DNA of 64,000 nt, from the NCBI GenBank assembly GCA_034770075.1, contig CM068388.1, positions 70,046,889-70,110,888 on the forward strand, written 5' to 3'. The notes under the pieces were generated by a model. The model did no database searches. It had not been told where the DNA came from and worked only from the letters and a program-made list of their open reading frames with translations. Position numbers and translations under genes: made by a program. Positions 11,204 to 21,563 of the stretch are shown piece after piece. This DNA is from Aralia elata. Its lineage: Eukaryota > Streptophyta > Magnoliopsida > Apiales > Araliaceae. Numbering within the stretch: position 1 is the first letter of the stretch; every line of letters starts with the position of its first letter.

Positions 11204-11221
11204 ATTGGTATTAGAGCAATT

Positions 11222-11890
11222 TGTTAGGTTATTCCCTCCTATGTGGGTAGGCCCAATTAGTAGCCCGTATGGTCTATTATATGGATGATATAATATAGGT
11301 TTCAGGAAAAATAGAAGGAACTAGTAACTAAACGGAAGAGAGAAAGGAAAAACTGATTCCCGTAAAAAATAGTGCAATATTTTTTAACTCAGCAATCGGA
11401 AGGGCATTTGCGGTCCGATTGGGCTAATTTTTAGTGGGTGACGCCGTAACTTGTTGGTCTTAATCTGAACGGTGAGATTGAGCATCAGAGTCTCCTAGTA
11501 TTAGGTTTTATTACACATTGTTGATACATTTTTTTGCGAGAGTTGGTGGAGTTTTTAATTTTCTCTTGTTATTCTTCTTGTTTAAAATGTATGCCAAGAA
11601 AATATTATTCTTGATGGTTGTTACTGGTTTATGCCTCTAGTTGTTGCTAGAAAGAATGTTGTACTGCCCATTATTACTGATAATGGAAGATTTGGTGGAC
11701 TACAGTCCTAAAGTTTTTACTCCTCACATTGAGGGGGTTTTCCGCGTAAAAATTTGCTTGCGTTCTTGTGTGTGTTTTTCTCCATTATTAACTGCTTGAA
11801 TTATTTTTCCTATTGGGTTCACACAAGAGGGGAGAATTATATTGTTCCGCTATGTCGTTAGTGTTATTTGGTTTATTTTTTCTCCCAACA
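11222..11890 (+). repeat. copia A 5' LTR
   Basis: 669 bp, starts TGTTAGGTTATTCCC and ends TCTCCCAACA. Pairs with 45581-46247. Confidence 0.9.
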
Positions 11891-11910
11891 AGTATCATCA
11901 GAGCTATGGT
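11891..11910 (+). promoter_or_regulatory. copia A primer binding site
   Basis: AGTATCATCAGAGCTATGG directly follows the LTR and resembles the initiator tRNA-Met complement TGGTATCAGAGC, with a few changes. Confidence 0.6.
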
Positions 11911-11940
11911 TGTTATTGAATTGTTTGCCTTGTGTTAAAC

Positions 11941-12820
11941 GATGGAAACTAATTCGAGTAGGATGGTGACTTTGAATGGTTCAAATTATCATATTTGGAA
12001 AGGGAAAATAGAGGACCTCCTTTATGTGAAAGATTATTATTTGCTTGTATTTTTCGATGTGAAGCATGAGAAAAAGACCGATGACGAGTGAAAAATTCTG
12101 CATTGTCAAGTGTATAGTTACATTAGGCAATGGGTTTATGATAATGTTTTGAATCATATTAGTGGAAAGACTCATGCACGCAGTTTGTGGAGTAAGCTCG
12201 AACAGTTGTATGCTTGAAAGACGGGGAATAATAAATTATTTCTGGTTAAGTAGACGATGGCATTGAGGTATCATGACGAAAAACCTTTGACTGACCATTT
12301 AGATTCCTTTTATGGAATTATTAATCTGTTAATTATAATGGGTATAAAGTTTGATGATGAGATATAGGGATTATGGCTGCTTAGTGCATTAGCAGATTTG
12401 TGGGAGATGTTTCAAACATTGTTTTGTAACTCCGCTCTAGATGGTAAAATTATTATGGATTTGGCTAAAAGTAGTGTTCTGAATGAAAAGGTTCAAAGAA
12501 AGTCGCAAGGCATCTCTTCACAGTGAAATATACTAGTTATCGAGAGAAAAGGGAGGAGCAAAAGTAGACATCCTATGAACAGAGGCAAGAGCATAAGTAA
12601 GTCCAACAAATTTGTAAATGTAAAATGTTTTCATTGTCATGAGAAGGGGCATATCAAAAAAATTTGCCGCCAGTTCAAGAGAGAATACAATATGGGAAAT
12701 GGTAAAGAAAAGAAGAATGATAATAATAGGGATGATAATCGAGTTGGTACTGTTTCCGATGATTTTCTCATTATGTACGATGAAGATGTTTTTAATTTTG
12801 CTACTCATGAGAGTTATTAA
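11941..12820 (+). pseudogene. gag: gag of copia A
   Basis: Starts with an ATG at 11941 (METNSSRMVTLNGSNYHIWK), the classic copia gag opening that binds and packages the RNA. A CCHC zinc knuckle, CFHCHEKGHIKKIC, sits at about 12627-12668. Several in-frame stops (near 12090, 12217, 12252, 12366) and a frame change before the knuckle break it. Stops of the TGA and TAG kind at Trp or Gln positions suggest cytosine deamination. Confidence 0.85.
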
Positions 12821-15430
12821 TAGTGGTGCATCAGTTCATGCTACGTCACAGAAGGACTTCTTTACATTCTATACAGTTGGTGACTATGAGGTTGTAAAGA
12901 TGGGTAATGATGGAGTGTCGAAAGTTATGGGCATTAGGGATATTTGTTTAGAGACTAACAACGGTACAAGGTTAGTTCTCAAAAATGTTAAGCATGTTCT
13001 TGATATTCGGTTGAATCTGATTTCTGCTAGTAAACTTGATGATGATGGATTTTGCAATATCTTTGATGATGGACAGTGAAAACTTACCAGAGGTTCTATG
13101 GTTGTGGCTAAAGGTAAGAAATGTTCAACATTGTACACGTTGCAGGCAAAGCCCTCTACAGAATTGTTAATGTAATGGAGAATGATAGTCAAGTAGAGTT
13201 GTGGCATAAGAGACTTGGTCACATAAGTGAAAAGGGATTGAAGCTATTAGCCAAGAATAACAGTCTATTTGAGTTGAAACGTACATAGTTGGAAAAATAC
13301 AGTGATTGCTTGGCTAGAAAGTAGAATAGAGTTTCATGCATGAGTTCTTCATCATGAAAGCCATATATACTTGATTTGGTACACTTTAATGTATGTGGTA
13401 TGAAAGTAAAAACACTTGGTGGTTCTCTTTACTTTATGACGTTCATTGATGATCATTCGAAGAAGATATGGGTATACACTTTGAAGACCAAAAATCAAGT
13501 ACTTGATGTATTTAAGCAATTATAGGCATCAATTGAGAAACAAACAGATAAAAAGTTAAAATGTATCCGAACAGATAATAAAGGTGAGTACATAGGCCCT
13601 TTTAACGAGTATTGCAGAGAGCGGGGTATTTGGCATCAAAAGACACCTCCTAAGACTCCTTAGTCGAACTGTTTGACAAAGAGAATGAACAGGACCCTAG
13701 TTAAAAGGGTTAGAAGTTTGCTTTCACAAGAAAAATTACTGAGTTCTTTTTGGGGTGGCATACTTATTAAATTTAACACCATGTGTACCATTGGAGTTTG
13801 ATGTACCGAACAGAGTTTGGACAGGTAAAGTTGTTTCATGTGATTCTTTGTGTGTCTTTCAATGTAAGACATTTGTGCATATTCCTAAAGATGAGAGATC
13901 AAAGGTTGATGCGAAGACTCGACAACATGTATTTGTTGGATATGGTCAAGATAAATTTGGTTACAAATTGTATGATCTGGTTCAGAAGAAAATAGTTCGA
14001 AGTCGAGATGTTGTTTTCATTGAAAACCAGATTTAGAAGATATTGACATGTCTGAAAAGATGGTACCGAACAACCTTGATGATCTATTTGACTTAGATCC
14101 AATTCCTTTGACATTCAAATTTTCTAGGCTTGCAAAAGAAATTCGGGATGAAAACGTGGATTTAAATGAGGCAAATGTTCTTATACAGGAAGAGATACAT
14201 GATGATGCTCCCCAGTGGCCATACTTGTTGGAAAACCCACATATTAATGTTCAAAGGTCTACTAGAGACCGAAAAGCTTCTACATGTTAGTCTTCTAATG
14301 ATTATGTATTGTTGACAGATACATGGTTGATGAACATAAAAAGGAATGGGTTGATGCTATGCAAGATGAGATTTAGTCATTGCATGAGAATCATATATTT
14401 GAGTTAGTGAAACTGCCTAAGGATAAAAGGATCTTGAGGAATTGGTGGGTTTGCAGGGTAAAGCAAGAAGAACACATTGCATATCCACGGTACAAGGCTA
14501 GATTAGTTGTGAAGGAATTTACACAGAAAAAGGGTGTTGATTTTGATGAGATTTTTGCTCTGGTTGTGAAGATGACATTCGCTTGAGTGATACTTGGCTT
14601 AGCCATTACGCTTGGAGGTTGAGCAGATGGATGTGAAGATCGCCTTCCCACATGATAATTAGAGGAAGAGATTTATATGGAGCAGTCGAAGGGCTTCGAA
14701 GTGAAAGGAAAAGAAGATTGCATGTGGAAATTGAAGAAAAGACTTTATGGCTTAAAGTAAGCACCGAGGCAGTGGTACAAGAAGTTTATGTTAGTTATGG
14801 GGGAGCATGGCTACAAGAAAACTTCTTTGAATAATTGTGTATTTGTGCAAAAAAATTCTAATGATGATATTATTATCCTTCTGCTTTATGGTGATGACAT
14901 GTTGATTGTTGGCAGGAATTCTTCACGGATTGAGTTGTAGAAGAAACAGTTGAACAAGTCTTTTGCGATGAAAGACTTGGGTCCAGCAAAGCAGATACTT
15001 GGCATAAGAATCAAGTGGGATAGAGATGTTAAGCAATTGTTTTTGTCACAAGAGAAGTACATCGAGAAAGTACTTCAAAAATTTAACATGGATAAGGCTA
15101 AAGAAGTTAGCACTCCTCTTGCTTCCCATTTTAAGTTAAACACAACACAATGTCCTTCAATTGATGAAGAGAAAAAAGATATGGAAAGAGTTCAATATGC
15201 CTTAGCTATAGGAAGTTTAATGTATGTCATGGTGTGTACATAGTCAGACTTGGCATTTGCAGTTAGTGTTGTCAACCGTTATTTGTCAAATCCAAGAAAA
15301 GAACATTGGAATGCAGTTAAATGAATTTTGCGATATCTTCGGGGCATTTTCAATTTGAGACTTTGTTTAATAAATAGAAAAATGGAGTTAGTTGGTTACA
15401 CAGATGCATATATAGCTGGAGATCTCAATA
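12815..15430 (+). pseudogene. pol: pol of copia A: PR, INT, RT and start of RNase H
   Basis: Protease: NSGASVHATSQ at about 12821, where the catalytic Asp of DSGAS is Asn. Gag-pre-integrase LWHKRLGHI at 13199. Integrase: first catalytic Asp changed (HFNVCG near 13383), second present (RTDNKGEY, 13570), the Glu changed to Lys (TKRMNRT, 13679). RT from about 14340 with NWWVCRVKQ and an intact YGDD (about 14887-14898), then the SFAMKDLGPAKQILGI block (14958). RNase H starts near 15393 (VGYTDAYIAGDLNT) and is cut at 15435 by copia B. Numerous stops and frameshifts; clearly non-functional. Confidence 0.9.
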
Positions 15431-15435
15431 CTTAG

Positions 15436-16980
15436 TGTTAGCAATTGTATATTTGATTTAATTATGATGAGATAATATATTTGGAGATTGTTAGGACAAT
15501 TAATGTATATCTGTAAATAGTAGTTTTTGTGAAGTCCTTAAAAGAGAAATTAATGTACAAGGACTTAGAGTAGAAGATCAAGCTTGTTAAGTTGATCTAT
15601 TGAGCTAAATGAATGTATAGATTATAGGACTGAATCGATCGTATAGTTGATTGAACGATCGTAAAGCTGCTCTGAGAAATGGTAAAGTTTATTAAAGATC
15701 GCAGAGTTAGACAAGCTATCGTAGAGCATTCAGTTGAACGATCATAGAGTCTGCTCAAAAATTATAAGGTAAAATGAAGATCGCAGAGTATGCTCTAAGA
15801 TCGTAAGGCAAGTCAAATATCGTAGAGTCTGCTCTAGATCGTAAGGTGAATCGAAGATCGCTGAGTTTGATCAGAGTTCATAAGGCAGAATGAAGATCGT
15901 AGAGCAAGCAAATCGTAGAGCAGATCGTATAGTTTGCAAATCGTAGAGTCAACCAAGCCAAATACTGTATGATCTCTATGAAACACTACGATCAGGCAAA
16001 TCGTAGAGTATGTCAGGTTTGACATTGGACTAACATTGAAAAGACTTATGGAGTGAAGATTCTGAGATGGTTGTTGATCATCCTAAGTTTAAAATGAAGA
16101 TCAAATTGAGCTATGTCTAATAGCTAGTTTGGCGATGCGACATCACCCATGTGGTTGGTACTGCAGAAGTCTAATGTGAACTATCAGAGCTGAAAGTAAG
16201 TTGACACATCCTCTGTCAAAGTCAACAATCAGAGATCTTATAGGATCAGAGCATTAAATGAGTAATGACAACTTTCCAATGGAAAAATCTTGAGGTCCTA
16301 TATAAAAGGGCGCGATGGTTCAATCTAACTATATGAATCACGAATCATAAGTTGAACCTCTGCTCAAATCTTAAGAACTTTACTCTACGAAAAATAACGA
16401 CTTGTTCTGCTATTAAGTCTTTCGGAAGTTGTGCCTAACACCACTTAGTAGCACCTCAGAAAATCACCTCATCTCTTGTGATTCATTGGTCTCAATGATC
16501 TGTTGTTACCAAGTCTAAGTAACTTGAAGAGTTCTTAGTGAACTGGTCTTAGTGACCCTTTGTCTTAGTGACATCTGCCAAGTCTAAGTGACTTGAAGGA
16601 ATCTTAGTGATTCATCGTTTTAATAGATCTTAGTGATTGCCCTGCATCCTTAGTGGATTTCCTACTCAAAGAGTAAAAGAGTGGACTAGGAGTTATTTGT
16701 GCTCCGAACCACTTAAAAATTCCCTGTGTCATTTATGTTCCAGCACTAATATTTCTGCACTTATCTTTTATATTTGTTTGTGACTTAATTCCACAAGTGA
16801 ACTAAATTTAAAGCTCATATTTTCTTTAAATCTTTGAAATGGTTTTTCAAACTAATATTCCGTTGTGCATAATTAAATATGTTTAATTTATAATCTGGTA
16901 ATACCTCCTTAAAAAGAAAAAAGTTTTAAAGGATCTATTCAACCTCTTTCTAGATCTCTTAGTGTCTCTGGGAAACAACA
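15436..16980 (+). repeat. copia B 5' LTR
   Basis: 1545 bp, TGTTAGCAATTG to GGGAAACAACA. Rich in TCGTAGAG-type motifs (about 15650-16015) and in CTTAGTGA-type motifs (16480-16640). An AAGTCCTT/AAGGACTT stem lies at 15532-15566. Confidence 0.92.
16299..16308 (+). promoter_or_regulatory. TATA box of copia B 5' LTR
   Basis: TATATAAAAGGGCGCG is a textbook plant TATA box in the expected part of the LTR; the 3' LTR has CTATAAAAGGGCGCG at 44471. Confidence 0.65.
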
Positions 16981-17002
16981 AGTAATATCAGAGCAGGTTC
17001 TC
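16981..17002 (+). promoter_or_regulatory. copia B primer binding site
   Basis: AGTAATATCAGAGCAGGTTC resembles the initiator tRNA-Met complement and matches the PBS of element E (ATTGGTATTAGAGCGGGTTC) with changes. Confidence 0.75.
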
Positions 17003-17034
17003 ATAACCAAAGCTTAAATCGCTTGAGTTGATCA

Positions 17035-18836
17035 ATGACACAAAACAAAACCAGTTCTGAGCTTAGTGGTGGAAACAAGCCACCCCTTTGCAATAAGGAT
17101 AAGTTTGCTAACTAGAAAGTTCGCATACAGGCGTACATGGATGCTATCGATGAAGAATTGTTTGATGCAGTAATTAGTGGGCCTTATGTACCAACAAAGC
17201 TTGCATCAACAACAGATGATCCAAACAAGGTGGTAGTAAAGTAAATAGCAGAGTGGACGGACATGGTGAAGAAATTAATGTAGCTGGATAAGAGGGCCAA
17301 GAACATCCTGTTTATGGCTCTAAAAGATGAGTTATTCGAGAATGTCGTCAACTGTAAAACAACTAAGGAAGTTTGGGAAGCCTTGTTGGTTATGCATGAA
17401 GGTATAAAGAAGTCAGGGAGAATAAGGAGTCCCTACTAACCTAGTAGTATGAAATGTTCTCTCACGTGTTGGGGGAGAACATAACAGCTACACATAAGAG
17501 ATTTAATGTGCTACTTAACTCTCTAAGAGCTTTTGGGAAGGTCTACTCAAACAAGGAAGTCAACATCAAGTTTATGAGGGCACTGCCTAGCAAGTGGGAT
17601 ACCAAAACCACTGCCATCCAAGAATTGAAGAATCTCCATGAGATAACAGTGCGGAAGCTCTATGGTAATCTCTTTAGCTACATAAACAGCGGGCAGAGAC
17701 TATCTCAGAAGGAAAGAAGAAAGAAAGAGGAGTTGTGCTCAAAGTATCAGAAACAACCTCCAAAGCCCTAGTCGAAGCAAATTCTGATGATGATGATGAT
17801 GAAGACCATGATGAATTTATTGCGTTGTTGGCCAGAAGATTGAGAAAGTTCATGCGGAAAGGCAAAAGCAACAGGCCAAGAAGGTACTCCAACAACAACA
17901 ACAATAACAACAACCGAGATCATGTCAAGGACCTCTGCTACAACTACAAGAAGCCAGGTCATTATATTGTAGAGTGCACCAAGCCCCTGCGAGAAGAGCT
18001 AAAGAAGGACAAGATGAAGTCAGTTCCAAAAAAAAGTTCAAAGGTTACAAGAAGTTCCAGAAGAAGGATAAAGGTCTTGTAGCTGAAGGATCATAGAGTG
18101 ATTAGGAGAATGACTCGAGCTCTGAGCTAAGTGAAGATGAAAGACCTCATGTGGCCAATCTATGCTTAATGGTCATAGAAGCTGATAATAGTAACACCAT
18201 TGATCGTCAAAAAATTGACATCAGTGAGGTATTTAACTTCAACTCTTCTGATGTTGATATTGATGATCTAAGAATTGCTCTACATGATATAACATCAGAT
18301 TTACATAAATATATAGAATGGTCCAGGGTTCTATCAAATGACCATTCTTTTCTTCAAGAGGAGAAATAGAACATTCAAGTAGAACTGGAAACAACTCTAC
18401 GAAGTGCTTCCGCTCTTTCTAATCTTGAAGCTGAGAAAGAGATTGAGACAGATAACTGAATGCAATGCACAGAGAGAGTCAATTTTAATTTCTAAGATAG
18501 AGGAACTGGAGAAGACGATCTCTACGTGGAATAGGTCTTCTTCGTCTATGGACTCCCTGATTACAAGTCAGAGAGCATTCTCCGATCGATCAAGTTTGGG
18601 ATTTGGGGATTCTTGATCCAAGTGTGGATAAATTACTGGAGGTTAACAACAACAGTGCTTCTAATCCCCATAGAGGCATTGTGTTCGTGAAATCCACAGA
18701 GGCTACAGAGTTGAGTATTCTAAGCAGCCCAATCTCTGCTGATCAAATTGTAATGCCTGAGAACAATAGATCACATACTGGTCTAGGGTTCGTAAAATCG
18801 CAGGGTAAGCCAAAATCTACCTTCAAGCCTTAAAGA
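17035..18836 (+). pseudogene. gag: gag of copia B
   Basis: Begins MTQNKTSSELSGGNKPP, with the UBN2-type gag core through VWEALLVMHEG and LNSLRAFGKVYSNKEV (to about 17700). Then an acidic run (SDDDDDED) and a zinc knuckle whose second Cys is Tyr (CYNYKKPGH, about 17936). A long coiled region follows (18151-18616) and a C-terminal GLGFVKSQGKPKSTF. Long gag with coiled tail fits the SIRE/Maximus lineage. Stops at 17116, 17242, 17281 and others plus frameshifts. TCGTAGAG motifs appear in or after its 3' end (18838, 18923). Confidence 0.82.
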
Positions 18837-19015
18837 TTCGTAGAGTCATGCAAAACTAACTTTACGAACCAACCAGGCTTGAAGCGTAGAGTTGACTTCC
18901 ACCCTACGAAACCACAGAATCGTAGAGTAGTATGGAAGCAGAGAGAGTGTTAGCCAAGAAGAAAGGCTGTTAATAGCTATTATCTACACATGTCTTTGAT
19001 AAGAAGGAATTCACG
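18837..19015 (+). other. copia B sequence between gag and copia C
   Basis: Carries ATTCGTAGAGTC (18836), CCTACGAAACC (18902) and AATCGTAGAGTAG (18921). It ends at GAATT, where minus-strand copia C coding begins. Protease is expected here in relatives, but no DSGC-type motif is visible. Confidence 0.5.
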
Positions 19016-19019
19016 CACA

Positions 19020-21335
19020 CACTCACACATGCATCATATTAGATGTTATAATTGTCATGATTCCTCTAATCAAATGAAAGTGTCGCAACACATGTTTGGA
19101 TCTCAGATGAGACTTATAAACTATTCCAAGTTCTTCAATGAACTTTTTTATCCAAACAACCAACTTTGCAGCTTCACTTACAGCTATATACTTTATTTTT
19201 GTCACTAAATCAATAACTATTTGCTGCTTGAAACTTTTTCAACTCACTGCACCACCGTTTAAAGTAACATATACCCTGAAATAGATTTGTTGTCGTCTTG
19301 GTCAGTCTAAAAAACTTGAGTCTATATAGCCCTCTAGTTTCAATTCAGACCCACCATAAATCATAGACACATCATTAGTTCTTCTTAAGTACTTTAGAAT
19401 GTTTTTCACTGTCTCACCATCTTCTCCCGGAATGGACTGATATGTGCTTGTCACACTTAGTGCATAAATAACATTAAGTCTCGTACGTATCATTATATAC
19501 ATGATAGTTATTGATGCGATCTCTCTCTTTGGGTGTCATTGGGGATAATTTCTTAGAGAGATACACTTCATGGCTCATCAACATGAGATCTCTCTTGGAG
19601 TTTGCCATACTAAACCCCTTTAGCATCAAATGAATGTACGTTCCTTAGGTTAAGCCGAGTATCCTTTTAGATCTATCTGTATAGATCTTATATATCCCCA
19701 AAATGTAGGATATTTTTTCCAAATCTTCTATGGAGGAATGTTTAGACAACAATATCTTTACTGATTGTAGCATTGGTATGTCATTCCCTATCAGTAGTAT
19801 ATCAACATATAGTACTAGGAATGTCACTGCACTCCCATTGACCCTTTTATACGCACTTGGTTCATCCTCATTTTTTATAAAATCAAACTCCTTTGATTGT
19901 CTCATCAAAACAGACGTTCCATCTTCGAGAAGCTTGCTTCAATCCATAAATAGATCGTTGCAGCTTACACACTCGATTTGTTCTAACCTTTGAAACAAAT
20001 CCCTCTAGTTGTATCATATATACATTCTCCTCAAGTTTCCATTGAGGAAGGGCGTCTCCACGTTCATTTGCCAGATTTCATAATAATAAGCTGTAATCGC
20101 AAGTAAAATTCGAATGGACTTAAGCATTGCTACCGGTGAGAAGATTTTATGATGGACAACTCTTTGCCATTGTTTGAAATCTTACAATCAGTTTGGCCTT
20201 ATAGATATCCACCTTGCCATCTGCTCCAGTCTTTCTATTAAAAACCAATATACACCCTATAAGTTTCACGCCTTCCGGAGGGTTAACCAAAGTCCACACT
20301 TGGTTTTCATACATGGAGTCCATTTCGAATTTCATGGTCATCTGCCATTTCTCTGAGTCTTTTTTACTCATGGCCTCATCGTATATAACCAGATCATCAT
20401 TCTCTATGATGTGTACCTCATCATCATCCTCTATGATGAATCCATACCTCTTAGGTATCTTCGGTACTCTTCTAGATTTACGATTCGGTTATGGTATAAT
20501 AGGTCTATTTACAGGTTTCTCTATTTGACTTATAGTGCTTTGTGGTTCTTGAACTTCTTTAAGATCTATATTTACTCCCACTAGCCCATTCAAGGATAAA
20601 CTCCTTTATTAAATAAGGCAGCGTGTTTCGCAATAAACATTTTTTGCTTAATAGGATTATAAAATTAATACCCTAAACTTTCTTTAGGATATCCCACAAA
20701 TCTGTACTTGTCAGATCTTGTTCCAAACATATCCTTTTGAAACCGTTTTTACATAAACTGGACAACTCTAATCTTAACATACTTAAGACTAGATTTTCTC
20801 CTTGTCCATAACTCATATGGAGCCTTGGGGACGAATTTTGAGGGTTTTATAGATATGCAGCCATTTCTAGGGTATAACCCCAAAAGAATACTGAAATGTC
20901 GATAAAAATCATCATGGACTGCACCATGTCCAATAAGGTACAATTTCTCCTTTTAGATACACCAATTAATAATTATATATCAGGATTCGTCCATTGTGAG
21001 AAAATATCATTATCTTTAAGATGATCTAAAAACTCATTGCTCAAGTATTTCCTTCCTCAATCCGATCGAAGAATCCTAATACTTTGCCAGTTTGTTTCAT
21101 TTCTGAATTCTTTGAACCTTTCAAATGATTCAGACTTGTATTTCAGCAAATACATATATTCAACTTTTGAATTATTCACCTGTTTTCTTTTACTAGTTTG
21201 TTCAATCTGCAAAATATTTTTCATATGAGTCAAGTATATAAAATCCATCAAGTAATCTTCCAGTTCTAAATAAAATATTATCATTATAAATAGAACAACT
21301 ATTGTTCTTAAATATAATACCAAAACCTTCCTTGT
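19020..21335 (-). pseudogene. pol: pol of copia C: INT fragment, RT, RNase H
   Basis: From right to left: an integrase remnant (FERFKEFRNETN and SIRILRSD near 21057-21140; the HHCC region and first catalytic Asp are not seen and seem deleted), then APYELWTRRKSSLKYV (20749-20943). RT follows with WQMTMKFEMDSMYENQVW (20300) and the active site reading LYVDILLIGND (about 19815-19850), where the usual YVDD has lost one Asp codon. RNase H lies at 19302-19502 and 19023-19205 (IKYIAVSEAAKLVVWIKKF). The product is fragmented and inactive. Confidence 0.85.
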
Positions 21336-21563
21336 CTAACAACAGAAAGAAATAATGCTTCTAATGAGATCTGGAACATAATAACAACTTATTAACTTAA
21401 CAGACTTGCCCGTAGGCAATGCTAAACTATAAGTTTTTACGGCTAATGCAGCAACCTTTGCTCCATTCCCCACACGTAAGATTACTTCCTCTTTATTTAG
21501 CTTTTTACTTCTACTTAATCCTTGCATTGAATTGCATATGTGAGAACTACAACCGGTATCCAA
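21336..21563 (-). pseudogene. protease of copia C
   Basis: MDTGCSSHICNSMQGL at the start holds an intact DTG aspartic protease motif, followed by VILRVGNGAKVAALAV and YYVPDLIRSI, the typical copia protease body. It is separated from gag and from integrase by stops. Confidence 0.8.
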
